Part shown: one piece after another, positions 13,279 through 28,200 of the stretch
How the letters are laid out: every line of letters begins with the position of its first letter
Numbering within the stretch: the first letter of the stretch is position 1
From: Paraspadella gotoi
Lineage: Eukaryota; Chaetognatha
Direction: 5' to 3'
Assembly: GCA_051294375.1 (NCBI GenBank)
Contig: CM119264.1
Location: forward strand, 19,041,590-19,105,589
DNA length: 64,000 nucleotides
Program-made: the position numbers and the translations under genes
Notes under the pieces: model-generated
What the model was told of the DNA's origin: nothing
Seen by the model: only the letters and a program-made list of their open reading frames with translations
The model's database searches: none

Positions 13279-13699
13279 TATGTATGGTAAACACGCCGGT
13301 AAGTTCTTTTACTATTAAAATTATAAAATATACGTAATTGACTTTCATTCCATATTATTCGACTCAGCTTTTTGAATACATTGTTAATTGGATGAAATAA
13401 CTAAAAAAGCAAACAAGTATTGAAAGAGATACATTATTATTGCCGTTATTGACATGAATTTTTCAAAAATTTGTTTATATAACTTTTTTAATTATTTTTC
13501 AAGCATGATAAAATTTGCCAAAAAATATATTACAACTATAAATATAAAATTAGTACAACCAATATAAAAATTATCCATACATTTGATAAATCTTATAATA
13601 ACTTTGTTATTTTGATTAATAAAGGATATTATTGTAAAAGAGTGAAAAGCAAAAACTAAGAGAAACTTTAGGAGAGAGAGAGAAAAAGAGCCTGAGCGG

Positions 13700-14120
13700 T
13701 ATTTTCGAGAGTCATTCGCACCCTAGGCCCGCGACGATCGCCCGTNNNNNNNNNNCTTCACTTGAATCACGAGAGCGATTCTCGAGCAATCTCGCATCTC
13801 GCGGATAACGGCCGAAAATAAAAAGATGAGGGATTTCGTCTGTTGACGAATCGCGATGTTGCTTTGCGTGAAAAATGACCCAGTATGGCAACAGCCGGGT
13901 TGCCTGTGATGCCCATTGGGATGGGGCATCTCACTGTTGGCTTTGGGGGCTTCCGACCCTCAGTGACGTCTCCAGTCACTGGCGCGGTTACCCTAGGACG
14001 GTCTCGCTTTGCCAACGCAGAGGGAAGTCGTTAGGACTGTGGATGGAACATTACGCCTGGGATGGTGTGTTCCCCCTCTGAGCCAATGTATTTGGCTGAC
14101 GGATGGTGGACGTGAGGCGG
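13700..14120. other. GC-rich patch with a 10-N assembly gap
   Basis: A GC-rich island in AT-rich DNA, interrupted by N at 13746-13755. Reading frames on both strands are short and match no family I know. It could be a promoter or first exon of an unrecognised gene. Confidence 0.25.
13746..13755. other. assembly gap (10 N)
   Basis: Ten N bases; the true gap length is unknown. Confidence 1.
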
Positions 14121-15560
14121 TGTGAATATACCGCCACACCAGATTAATTTTATCATCTGATCCCACGTTCCATATTTTGAACAACAATCGACCTTCCACT
14201 TTTAGCCTGTTGATTTTCCTTTCGGCTTAAATTCTACTCAGCTCAGTCAGATCTTAGGCCAATTGCCACGTCAGAAGCAAACGAGGAAAATGAATAAGTC
14301 TTTTGACCCTTTTAATATCAATATCGCGGGGATTAAAAATATCGGTATAAGGTTCTAATGAAAGGAAGGATGGAACAAAAAATCTTTCCTTCTCAATTTT
14401 TATGACAATATTCAAACAAAAAGAAAAAAATATCATATTATAATAATATTTTTTATATATTATTATATTTATATTCAATATAACCTCAGGCGGTTTTTAT
14501 CTATGCATAATTTTATTTTAGTATTAAGCTAAACTCTATCAATAAATATTTACTTATACAAAGAAAATCGAAGTTGAAAATTTTTGTTTTAAAGCTGAAT
14601 TTTTTCATATCCCTCTTTCTTTTAATCCTCGCTATTTAGTATACTATTACTAATCATATGTATTACGCTCGAAATAGGCTCATTTCAATCAGGTCTATTT
14701 TTTTATTTCTAAATGAATAGCTGTAAAAATAACTAAAACTAGAAAAGGTTTCTGCGACTTATTCATTTTCCAAGAGGGTACTAGTAACCAAGAGCCATTT
14801 TTGATTAGTTTCGTCAATGTCGCAGATGGAACCCCCTGTTTGGTTCAAAGCACGTCGTCCTGAGATGTGTCACAGTCGTTGAGCTATGCAATATGCATAC
14901 CCATCCGTTGCCACTATAAAATTTATCATTCCAACTTAACCTCTATTTTCTCTCCTTTGCCCAATCTTCTTTCCATTTTAGTTATGGTGTTAGTATTAGC
15001 TTTATTCTCTCATTGACGAGAGGATCTTGTTATGAAAATCGGTTCCGAGACAAAACTCAGCTCAGTTACTGACAAACCATGGTCCAGTCTTCTTCCGATT
15101 TCGAAACGACTTCAACTTCCTCATTTTTTATCGAAAATTTTTTTTTTTCTTACTTTGAATTTTCCCACCTTTTTAAAACTTTTTTTAAAATTGTTTTGTA
15201 ATCAGTGATCTGACAAACTATATTTTTACTTATTATTGTTATATACGTTATCCAAATTTCCCTTCATCTTTTCTTCCCCCATCCTTTATCCTCTTTACAA
15301 TCGTTCTGTATTAAATTCGTCCTCACTCCTTCCCTCTTTCTTTCTTCTCTATCTCTCCCTTTGATCTTTCATATTTTTGCCCTTCTGCGTATCTCCCTTT
15401 CCTTTCGCCCGTTTCCTTTTTTCCTCCCTTCGCCGATTCCTCCCTTTTCTCCGCGACTAATCTCGCCGGTGATCTCTCCTTCCAACACGAGAACCAGCTC
15501 AGGTTTCTAATGGTTTACTAAAGACTTTTTTGAGCATGAAATCTAAAGGGCGGAGATCTA

Positions 15561-15575
15561 GAGACAGAGAGAGAG

Positions 15576-15620
<45 letters not shown>

Positions 15621-15640
15621 AGAGAGAGGAGAGAGAGAGA
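15561..15640. repeat. (GA)n microsatellite in a long purine strand
   Basis: A GA run followed by nearly a kilobase (to about 16470) in which the + strand is strongly purine-biased, with a second GA run near 15800-15822. The 228-aa reverse-strand frame over it is low-complexity Ser/Leu/Phe and is not a gene. Confidence 0.85.
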
Positions 15641-16506
15641 TGAGGGGGGGGAATTGTGTGGGAGAAGAGAGAATGAGAAAAGAGGGAGAGAGAAATGGTA
15701 CCTTTGAAACATAAAGAACATTACAAAGCTGAGAAGAAAGACATAAAATCGAAATGCTGAGTGGAGAGAGAGAAACATCGAGAGCCGATACGCGAAGAGA
15801 AAGAGAGAGAGAGAGAGAGAGATAGAAGGATAATTAAAAAGCGAAGCTTCGACAATGGGAAGATAAAAAGATAATACATTCAGCGACGGGCCTCGGGGTC
15901 TGAACGGTTCATTGAAATCCAGTCGTGAGGAGAGAATCATCAGTCGAAAGCAAAAAACGATGGACCAAATTGGAGAGAATTCAAATATGCAAATGAGGAA
16001 GAAAAAAGGATACAAATGATGAACCCGAGGCGTAAAGATGTAGGAAGGGGGCGAGGTTGGGAGAGAGGAAGAGGAAGCAGGAATGTCGGACGGGATGAGA
16101 TGAGATATGAGATGAAAAAAAACGGGAGATGAGAGGAAGAGAGGAAAGATGAACGACGAGAGAGTGAAGAAAAAAAATACGGAGATAACGAAGACCAAAG
16201 GCAAAGAAGTAGAAAGCGCAAAATTAAAGACGCTGAAAGATGAAGAATAATGAGATGAAAGAAAGAAAGAAAACTAAGGAAAAAAAAAATAGGCGCGTAA
16301 TGAGGTGAGGGAAATCGAAGCGAAGTTCTTTTGTACGGAGGAAGAAGTCAACGGTATTAAGGGCATTAAAGAGATATTTTAGTCATGAAGTGTTGAAAGA
16401 AAAAGTGTGGAAAAGGAAAGAAAGAGGAAATCAACAAGATGCTAATTGATTAAACTACGAAAAACTCCGGAATAAAAGCTTTCACAACTTGTTTTCTTTC
16501 TTTTCC

Positions 16507-16512
16507 TTTCTA

Positions 16513-16547
<35 letters not shown>

Positions 16548-16802
16548 TATTTACTTATTTATTTCTTCCTTTTTTTCTTTTTTCTTCTTTATTTTTTCCC
16601 CTTTTCTTTTTTGACCAGACATTCGCATTTTTCATTAAAGTCCGTATTATTCTTCCAATATTTTCTATTTTCCCATTTTCTCTTTATGCGGACAAATTTT
16701 CTGCTTTAATTTTTCCTTTCTTTGTCTGTCTTGCGTGTCAGTGCGTCAAACAGGTAGAGAAAAGCCAAAGTTATCTCCATTTCTAGTCAACGACCTTCCT
16801 CC

Positions 16803-16847
<45 letters not shown>

Positions 16848-16858
16848 TCTCTCTCCCC
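16507..16858. repeat. (TTTC)n and (CT)n tracts
   Basis: A TTTC tetranucleotide run at about 16510-16550 and a CT run at 16807-16856, both on the + strand. Confidence 0.9.
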
Positions 16859-17569
16859 AGTTGACTCCGCCAAGAGAACCATGAATTCTTCTGTTATGCT
16901 TTCATTATATTGAGAAGTTCTCTATGGAAAGGGCGACCGTTGTTTTTAGAGGGAATTCAGGTTATTCCGCTGAATTAGGAAAATGTTTTCCCTCCTTTTT
17001 CCTTTCCTCTTCTCGGCCGATCTGGAGAAGTCGTCCTCAGCTCTGTCTCGAAGATAAGTGGAATTTGCGCGTTCAGTGTCAGCAAGTTATTATCAGCGAA
17101 GAGAGAGGGGGGACGGAGTGGGGACAGTCGGAAACGAATTTGAGATGAATTTCCGGAGTTTGTGGAGAAGGATCTTTGTCTCTGTCTCTCAGCGACTCTG
17201 TCTCCCCATTGCCTCTTTTTTCTTTCTTCTCTAAACGATTTCTATACGCTCCATTTACCAGTATAACGGAATGCTTGGGGCAAGGGAATTAATTATTACT
17301 TTGAGCGGACAACAAACAGAGAGCGCCCGTTCCAACTATCGCAATCTTTTTCTCACTTTCTTTTTTTTTTATTTGTCTGGTTGTTCTTTCTTTTTCCCAG
17401 CCACCTTCCGTTGGACGTCGGAAACTCTGTTCCTTTCCTATTATTTACGATTTTGTTCTTTTTTTTTCTTGCGCGTTTGTTGACTTCCACCGTCGTCCAC
17501 CGGGTGTCTCCAGGTGCGACTTTGAATGTCTAATGAAGACAAAGGAACAGTTAGGGAGAGGGTGAGACG

Positions 17570-17662
17570 ACAGAGAGAGATGAGAAAGAAAAGAGGAGAG
17601 CAGAGAGAGAGCGCAGAGGAGAGAAGAGGACGGGAGATGAAGGAGAGAGATGAGAGAGCAGG

Positions 17663-17696
<34 letters not shown>

Positions 17697-17697
17697 T
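17570..17697. repeat. imperfect (GA)n tract
   Basis: A purine-only strand built of GAGAGA blocks broken by single C, T or AA, less regular than the other GA runs, as expected for an older repeat. Confidence 0.8.
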
Positions 17698-18049
17698 CAG
17701 CTTTTTTTTATCTGGTTGCTTAATCGAAAATTGATTCGTTCACCAGTGTGAGCCGACAACGGTCTCACGTTTCGTGATCCCTTCCCCGATTCGATTGACC
17801 TCCTTACCCAGCGCATTTGATCCCTCGCCGTTTTGAGTGATCCCTTGACCAATTTATTTCCCTTATTTACCTTTCAAAGGAACTTTTCCTTATTCAAACT
17901 ATTTTATCCTAGAAACTTTCTTCTTCGCTATTTTTCCTTATGACGTTACTATAATTCTTCATTAATTTTTTGAAGGCAATTGTTGAGCAATCTCTTGTTC
18001 CAACTGCTCTGGCAGACGTCACCGACGTCGGATGATTCTCCTCAACAAA

Positions 18050-18480
18050 GATCCCGGATTCCATTGCCAAGCCAGATTCCATTGCTCAGGCTTCATCGAC
18101 ATTTAATCTTTCTCTCATCTCACTACGATGGCCGCTTTGATGGAAGTCACATTCGCGTCCCAGGAGCCTTTTATATTCTGTCCATATCATTATCGTGAGA
18201 GTCCCTTGGCAAAAAAAAAAATGTTTTATATGCGAATACACAATCGACTTCCTCTCCCACGTTTAATGCTTCATTTCATTATTTTTGACGTCGAACTCCT
18301 GGACTCCTTTGAATTTTATCATAATGACGCCTCGATGGCAATCACACCCGCATTTTCCGTCTGCGTTTCGACTTTAATTTTTATTAGGATGCCATCCTGG
18401 ATGGAAATCACCCTCGTGTCCCATCGACATTTCATCTTCCCCTCATTTCGCTACAATGCAACCTGATGGCCCTGGATTCT
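18050..18480 (+). repeat. diverged direct repeats
   Basis: Two related segments occur here. An ATCGACATTT block, a TCTCATCTCACTACGATGG-like block and GATGGAAGTCACATTCGCGTCCC (18 to 23 bp blocks, partly identical) are found at about 18095-18165 and again, rearranged, at about 18390-18475. A third, weaker GATGGCAATCAC copy lies near 18333. No coding family is recognised. Confidence 0.45.
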
Positions 18481-18582
18481 CGCGTTGATGAGGTAGCGAC
18501 TCTCTCCCTCGGGAGAAAAGGGAGGGAGACGGGACCGGAGGAGGAAAGAACCCATTGTTCCCTTTCCCGCACGATGAACAAA

Positions 18583-18722
18583 GAGAGAGAGAGAGAGAGA
18601 AGGGAGAGAGAGAGAGAGAGAGAGAGAGAATTTACAAAGAAGGAAGACACGATTTTTTAAAGGATGGGACGGAAGGAGGATGTGATTTGATTGTGCAGAT
18701 GCGGCAATAAAACGATCATACT

Positions 18723-18759
<37 letters not shown>

Positions 18760-18766
18760 TCTCTCC
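18583..18766. repeat. (GA)n then (CT)n microsatellites
   Basis: A GA run at 18583-18630 and a CT run at 18725-18766, opposed in orientation and so able to pair. Confidence 0.9.
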
Positions 18767-19723
18767 TTCCCCAGACTTTTTCCTTCAGTTTCATTTTCTC
18801 TATTTACGATTTCCTCAATATCCCTCCTCAAGTATTAGACGAACCGTCGTTTTCGAGTAGTAAATGTCTTTTAAATACGTTAAAACTCGATTTCTCTTAG
18901 AGACATTAACTTATATTTATCCTTCCACCCAAATTGAAAATAATTTTCGATAATCTTAAAAAACCCATGAAAACTCTGTCTTAGAACAGGAATATTTTTA
19001 CCATTATAAAAGCATCATTTTACTTTTATTCGTCAAATCTGGCGCAAAAAGTCGTGTTTACTACTCGGAGATTCCCAGAGTCGTTTTACTTGGCGTTTCG
19101 TTGTCGTCTGCTTTTTTTTCTTGTTGTTTTTCGCCGAGCGCGATTCCACCCTGTCGTTCTCCTTCCTTCCCCCCCTCTTCCCCCGGATGCCGATCCTCCT
19201 CCATCCGCCTCCTCCTCCTCCTCTCTTCCTCTTTCTCTTCCTCTTCCTCTCTTCCTCTTCCTTCTCATCCTCTCCAGGGACTAAAAACTCAATCAGAGAA
19301 AGGTGCCAACCGACATCGACCTTCTTCGCGGAAGCGTGGGGAGAGGGTCGAGGGCGCTGGCAGAGGCGGGGGAGGGTGGCGTTGTGGCGGTGGTTGAGGT
19401 GGTGGTTAAAGGTGGAAACAGGAGAGGAATCCTATATTGTCGTTTTGATAATCTAATCTATTTGCAACATCAACAGCGCTGTTGCAGATGGAGGGAAATC
19501 TTGACAAAAATTGACCTGAACTAATTACGGACAGAGCCGAAGGAAAAGCGGAAAACAAAAAGGAAAAGAAGACGGTGGCGCTGCGGATGGAAAAGGCGAG
19601 GGAAGCAGAGAGATTGGCCTGGGAGTAGCAGATGATGGTGGCCCGTGACCGCGTGACCGGTTTGTTTAAAAAAGTGATTTTTTTTCGGGCGGAAGTTTGC
19701 CACCACCGGAGTCGACGACAGGA

Positions 19724-19962
19724 GAGAAGAGAGAGAGAGAGAGACGAGAGAGAGGAGAGAGAGACGAGAAGAGATAGAGAGAGACGAGAGAGGAGAAGAG
19801 AGAGAGAGAGAAAGGAGGGTAAAAGATTGCTGATGCCACTTCGATAGTGGTGTCTCAATTCTCTCACCAGCGGTGCCGATATCTTTACAAAACAGGACTC
19901 AGTCTTTTCTATTCAAGGTCTCACTTTCTCGCCGATCTTTTCGTCTCTCTTCTCTCTCTCCT

Positions 19963-20009
<47 letters not shown>

Positions 20010-20189
20010 ACTCTCTCTCTCTCTCCACTTTGACTTTCCTGCTGCACATTCTTCGAATTTTTCGTTTCTTTGCGACTTTATTTCATACTAATTTTTTTAC
20101 ATCATTTATAATTTGTCTCTCTCGTATCTTTCTCTCTCATCTCTCTTTCTCTCTCTTTCTCTTTCTCTCTCTTCTCTCTTTCTCTCTCT

Positions 20190-20255
<66 letters not shown>

Positions 20256-20277
20256 CTCTCTCTCTCTCTTTCTCGCT
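19724..20277. repeat. cluster of (GA)n and (CT)n tracts
   Basis: A GA-rich tract at 19724-19819 and two CT tracts at 19943-20027 and 20119-20277 lie just upstream of the first visible RhoGAP exon. They are probably intronic to that gene. Confidence 0.85.
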
Positions 20278-20458
20278 ATGATCCCTCCTGGAATTCCGAC
20301 ACCGCTACTCGTCTCCTCGTTCATTACGAGCGATCGACTCAACCCCTCCCCCCTCGCCCCCCCTTCACCTCCCTCTTCCGCCTTTTTAAAAGATGCACGC
20401 CAATCGGCGGGCGTCTCCACCGGCGACAGCAGTTTCCGCGCAAGCTTGAGTCACGTGA

Positions 20459-21793
<1,335 letters not shown>

Positions 21794-21946
21794 GAAAAAT
21801 ATGGGTACGATTTCGATTGTAACGAAAAGCTAAACAACGACCCTTTCGTCATCAAGCCCGGGAGAAGAAGAAAAAAGAAGAAGAAGAAGCCTTACCCTTT
21901 TCATTGCCGCTTTCAATAACGAATTCGCGTGTTAATAACGATGAAA

Positions 21947-21952
21947 AATAAA
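21947..21952 (+). terminator. candidate polyadenylation signal AATAAA (RhoGAP gene)
   Basis: An AATAAA hexamer about 150 bp after the RhoGAP stop codon. A second lies near 22070. Confidence 0.4.
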
Positions 21953-22188
21953 AATAATTATCAGAAAATTGTTCTACGATAGGACATCACCGTTTGACAA
22001 TGCATTTTAATTGAATGTTTTTATAATTACCGTCTAAGTTAAGTAATATTCGCGTTCGTGTAAAAAGAAAATAAATTCTCCCTCTTGCATATTTTCTCTT
22101 CGCGCATAAACATTTCCCGTAGAGCTTTCCGTTGGAGAAATACGATTCCTCTTCCATTCATTCGGATTCTACATTCATTCTCTCTCTT

Positions 22189-22294
<106 letters not shown>

Positions 22295-23968
22295 AAATGT
22301 ACATAAAAAGAGAAAAAAAACTGTGTCGATGCTAACTTTATTAACCTTCCTTCCGTTGATTGGCTCACTTTTGTCTGATTATGATTCTTATCACTTTATC
22401 ACCTCTGTCATTAAAACAATTGGGTGTTCCATACCTTTATTTTTTACAACATATTCAAAAGTAGTCAAAGCTAGTTTTATTCGTCTGCGAGAGACTTTAA
22501 CGACGATGCGAAGATTAAAGAGTGAATTTAAAAAGAACTTCATGTTAAATAAACTTTATCGTAAAAACCAAATTGATCATGTTTGAACAACATAATGTGA
22601 CTGAAAATAGCTAGACGGTTTTTCTTTCCTTATTATTTTGATAATTACACTTATTGTTGACAAAACAAAATCCCACAAGTCACTTTTTGAGTTTTAACGA
22701 TTTAACCAGAAAATCAATATTTTTGGTGGTTAAAGAAAGACCTTGACATTTGTTCAATAAAAAAATGTTGTTTTAACTTTTAAGCATAAAAAACTCTTGA
22801 GTCTGAATAAGGGAAGAAGAAGAAATATAAGCTTAAAAATTGTGAGGTTGTGAATGAAGTAGATTCCACGGTTCACTAATGTAAGCTTTTTATAACCAAA
22901 AATATTTGTATCAATTTTACCACTGATTCAAATATTTTTTATGAGAATTTTTAATAAACAAAATAATAGGTTTGAGAAGTTATTATTATTCTTGGAGAAT
23001 CCACTTGCGAAGTAAAACTGATATTTTGAGTAACTCAAAAGGTGACATAAAAAACGCAAAAGAGAAAATGTGGGAGTCGCTGGAAGTGAGTCGCAGAGAG
23101 ACCGCAGAGACCGCAGAAAAGATCCTCCATTAGAATTACTGCCTTTCGTCATAATGTTGTCTTCTCATTAGCGAGCTTGGACTTTCTGTAAATATTTTAT
23201 GTCGTGATATTAAATAAAAAATCAAATTACTCTTTGAAAATGTAACAAAAAGATATTTTACTTTTTTGAGATAATTCAACGTTTTTTTAGATAGGGATAA
23301 CTCACATTCGATGTTTTTTAAAAAAGTCATATGAAAAAGGAAGTTAATAACTCTTAAAACTAAGATTTTGCTTTTTGATTAGCTGAGATTCCTTAATTAG
23401 TTATTGGGAAAAAAGGAGCCGTTTTTCTATAGGTCGTTGTTGGTAGCGCTGTTGTCGAGCCGGCAGAGACCTTCCTCGCTCTTTGAAACTCATTTATTTT
23501 ACAACGAATAATAAAAATGATAATGCTTGGTATATAATGTCAAGTGAATTGCTTGATTATGGGGCTTGAGAAGATGAAAAAGGGGAACTTTGAACTAAAA
23601 AAATTGGGGGAATTGAAGTTGATTTGGACATTTTGAAAAATATACAAAGAAAAACGTAAAAACAGATGGTGTTATTAACTGAGAGACTTCAAAGTCGTCG
23701 CCTTTTTTGAGTCTTTTAAAAAATGCTAGTACGTAAATTGAGGATTTGGCATTAATGGTAAGAACCATCTTCTTTGAAAAGTTCAGAAGGTGAGATGGGA
23801 GTTTAGTCTATTGAAATTGGGAAAGACCTTTGGAGAAGAAGCTCACAACGAAATTAGAATCGAACTTCGAATCTGAAGGTGAATCACTTTTGAAAAGGTC
23901 ACCACACTTAAAAGAAGGTCTTCCACTAATTGGATGACTTCATGGAGAGAAAGGAGGTAAAGACAAAG

Positions 23969-23969
<1 letters not shown>

Positions 23970-24026
<57 letters not shown>
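23970..24026. repeat. (GA)n microsatellite
   Basis: A pure GA run of about 55 bp. Confidence 0.95.
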
Positions 24027-24031
<5 letters not shown>

Positions 24032-24185
24032 TGTTTGACTGTAACTCAACATTAAAAAATAAAACATTAATAAATAGTTTTAAAGTAAACTAAAAATAGT
24101 CTCTTAACGACTTTTCGTCAGTTCCAGAGAGACCCAAGTGACGAAGAATTTTCCTGCCACAATAAAATTACTACTAAATCCAATA

Positions 24186-24535
24186 GCCTTCTCCGACTTC
24201 CCAGTGTTTCCAACCTCTACCTTTAATTTTCTCTCCTCGATCCCCACTCTCTAATGGAGAATGTCCAATCCCCTCTTAGTATCAATTCCGAATTCCAATC
24301 CCTTCTATTTGATCCTTCCTTCTACGATCCGCTTCCCACAATTCCTTGCCCCCGACCGCCTCTCTCCCATCCCCTCTCGGAAATCGCTTCTCCCCAATCC
24401 CATTTCACTAATCCCTTTCCGTCCGATCGTCTCCCTCTGATCCCCACCCTCCAATCCCTTCCATTCTTTCAATCCCCACCCTCTAATCCCCAGTCTCCAA
24501 TCCCTTCCCCGCAATCCCTTCCCTTCGATCGCCTC
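24186..24535 (+). repeat. degenerate pyrimidine-rich minisatellite (CAATCCCTTCC-like)
   Basis: Some twenty imperfect copies of an 11-18 bp motif such as CCAATCCCTTCC or CTAATCCCCAC are arranged head to tail. The 139-aa frame across it is a Pro/Ser-rich by-product of the repeat. Confidence 0.65.
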
Positions 24536-25288
24536 TGGGCGCCGGATTCAATTTGTTTCGCTCTTTTGGCGACGCGCGTAAATTTTTGGGTTCGTTTCCT
24601 CCCGGATTTTACGAGGACGGGGCGCCGTTTAAAAGCGGATATCCAGTGGAGAGAAGAGGGAACGCCTTTTTAAAAGGAAATATATAGACTGAAGTGAGAA
24701 GGGGTACCGTTCAACAGTGGCTATCTGGTAGATAAGAACGAAGATAGAATATCTATCTTATTGTTGGCATAGGGCAGGATTTAGCTGTAGGGGAGTAAAC
24801 TTCGGACCTATACTGTATAAAGTTTTTATTTTTTATTTAAAATTATGAAAAAATAACTTTGGTTTCGTACTCGAGGATTCGTTTTTGTTCAAATGGGAAA
24901 TGTTTGTTGAAACTATTTAACGAGAGGAGAGAAGGCAAGAGAGGAAGGGTCGACTTACACGACAGCCATTTAGAAGCAAAAAAGGCACTTGTGGTCGTTA
25001 CAGTTGTTGTTATTGTCGTTGTTGTTGTTTTTGAGGCATTTTTAAGGGTTTACATCGATGGATAACCACGCAATAACTACAATGTCCCAGGGAAACCATA
25101 AATTTTAATCGATTGCTAATCTCATTAATTTTGAGTTAAAATATCGCTCCCTGTTTGCATTTCGCCTTTCCCCTGATCACCGCTTACGTGAAACCTTCAA
25201 TCGAGGGAAAATTATCCAATAAATTCTCTATGTAGAATTCTACTTAACTTTAGTCTTTGTCTTTTTCTTCTCGAAATTGAACAGAATC

Positions 25289-28200
25289 ATGAATTCTGAC
25301 GGCAGCCCTCTAAAAGCGAAAACGTTTAACAACGCCCCACCGGTCGGTACGTGGACTGAGAGAAAAATTAATGTAAAAAAACTGAAGAAAGAAACAATTT
25401 TCAAAGAATTTACTTATAAAAAAAAGACAGTTAATGCATGGATTAATATAAAAATGAATAAACGTCCGTCATAACCAATCAGGCGAAGTAAGAGACGGGG
25501 GCCTGACTCGTACCGTCTACGGCCTGATCCGCGATCATCGATTTCCCGACGCCGTCGAATTATTGGAAGAGAAGCTCGTTTGGTATCCGACGTCGAGGGC
25601 GGCGCTCGCCTTGCTGGGGTTCTGCCATTTTCAGGTTATGAGCCGCTTCATTTATAACCACTTACAACCACCTCCAACTTCTTTCCCAAAACGCCCCGTT
25701 CATAATTCATAATTCAATATTCATAATCCCTAAATTAATACTTAAATTTAACCATTATTTTTAATCACTAACCTTAAACCGTAATCCTTAACCCTCATAA
25801 TTACTAACTTATTCCGAGCCTAATCTCTATCCCTAATCCGTAACTTATAACCTAATCTTTGAACCTGAAAATTAACTTAATTCCCAATTAAAGATTAAAT
25901 GGGATGTTTTGGGAAAATAAGGGGGGGGGAGTTGTACCTGAGATTTCGATATTTTGTGAGGTCTTTTCCTACATCCTTTAACTTTTGTTGCTGCTAATTT
26001 CATTCATAGCCCGTGCTAAAGCACGTCCCTGGATCCTCCGTCCCCTTCTCTCTCCTCAGCTGCAAGACTTTGCGTCAGCAGCGGACGCTTACAAACAGAT
26101 CGTCGAACACTACCCAGAGTTGGAGCAGTACAAAGTCCACCAGGCGCAGTGCCTCTTCAAGGGGGGGATGTCCGCCGAGGCATCAAAGGTTAAACCGGTT
26201 GACGGGGATTCGGATAAAATGAGTGAAAGGTTTTCTCGCTTCTCGCAGGTTCTGACGACCATAAAGTCGGAGGCGTATTCTCAGGACGTCCTCAAACTGA
26301 AAGCGGCGATCAGGTGAGGTCATCATTCAGATTAAAACCCATCACTCTTGAATTGATTCATACTCGAAAGAAAAGTGTAAAGTGCTCGCTTACCTCTTAA
26401 AACTTTCAGTCAACCCTTTTCAGATATCAGGAAGACGATTACACCGGGGCGCAACACTGTCTTTCCGAAATCAAAGAGGACGACCTACAAAAGCAAGTCA
26501 ATCTCGCCATCATGACCTTTCAGGTACCGGTAAACTTTAGAAAGGTCAAAGTAAATCGTAACTATAATTCATTTACTTTAATAATTAATGTCGACAGGAC
26601 GGCAAATATCAAGAGGCGGCTGACAAGCTGATCCGATGCCTTCGACTAGCTTCGTGGGACGCGCAGATCGCCTACACCATCGCCCTCTGCTTTTATCGAA
26701 TGCACGAAAACAAGGTGAGGTCGAAAGGACGCGATGGCTGAAGTGAACGTCAACGACGACGACGGTGACGACGACGACGACGACGAGTCGACGACGACGA
26801 CGAAGCCGGCCGTAGCTTACGAGGACGATGACATTAGAGATGCAAATGACAACGTTCTATTTAGCATGGGCGCAAACAAATTCAATTGATTTGCGAACGA
26901 TGCCGATAAAAACAAAAATGACGCTACGACGACGACGATGAAAACGACGACGATGAAGACGACGACGATGATAAGCTCATTGGTCGAATCGCAATGATCA
27001 CAACGAGTAAAAGGAAGGCGCATCAACGACGTCAAATACGACGAAGAAAAAGAAAACGAGTAAGCAACAGTTACCGCGGATTCGCCGCGGGTGGCGAAAC
27101 GATGAGAATCAGGAGTTTTTAAAGAAAAGGTTAAGAGTTCGCGCCCGCAACTTCCGTTTTTTTTCGGAGCAAAAAGGTTGGCTAACGATTCGTGGGCGGG
27201 TCGCGTCGAGAAAGGAGATGAATGGCATTGATTTAGATGGCGCTCTAATAATACAAACAAAACGACACAACGAATTTGAATAAAACAAGAATGTTATCCC
27301 ACGCCTGCAAGTCAGTTCTTATTATTCCAAACGCAGGAATGCGCCAAGTACTGCAACGAAATCGTTCAAAGAGGAATTAAGGCTCACCCGGAATTTCTAG
27401 TCGGAACCGTCACGGAGGGACTGGGTAAGTACAATGCAAAAATGGTAAGTCAATTTTAAAACTTGTTTGGATTCCCCGGATCAAAGGTGAGTTCCAAACC
27501 GTCTCCAACACTTTCGCTCTCCAAAAGTCCGCTCTGGTCGAAGCCTTCAATCTCAAAGTAGAAAAAAAATCTGAATCGCGGATTTAAAAATGACGACGTC
27601 GACGACAACAACAACAAAATAAAGAATGTTTCAGGCGGCCTTGGATTTTCGCTACGGGCGAATCAAGGAGGCGCAGGCGTCGTTGACCGACATGCCGCCA
27701 AGAAAGGAGGAAGAGATTGATCCCGTTACTCTACACAACCAGGTCGATATAGTTGTTTTCGTTGTAGTTGTTGTCATTGACTTTCGCTTTTCTACATTTT
27801 TTTTCACAAAGAGAAAAAGTCGCGGCGTGTCGTGTTTGTCATCGTTGTCAGCATTAGCGTCACCATTCGTTTAATCAACACCCATAAATCTGGCTGTGGC
27901 GTCGTCGTCGTCGCTTTCGTCGTCGTCGTCGTCCTTCGAGACATTGATCCGGAAAAATGAAGTCGGTGATCATAAGGAGGAATCGGGATGAAAGGGTCGT
28001 TGTCGTCGTCGTCGTCGTCGCCATTTTCGGTCGTCGTCGTCGTTGACCGGAAAATAAAGGAGAGAGTGTTGACCTCGAAAGGGGATCGCAATCGAGGTTT
28101 TATGGTCTTTGTCGTTGACGCCGTCGTCTTCGTATTCGTCTTTATTGACGTCGTCGCCCTGAATTTCAACGTCGTCGTCGTCGTCGTCGTCGTCGTCGTT

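Noticed and set aside
26817-27260. Minus-strand 147-codon frame inside IFT70 intron 6
   Set aside because: It lies in a GAC-repeat intron, ends in a Val/Phe repeat from the complement of GAC, and shows no domain.
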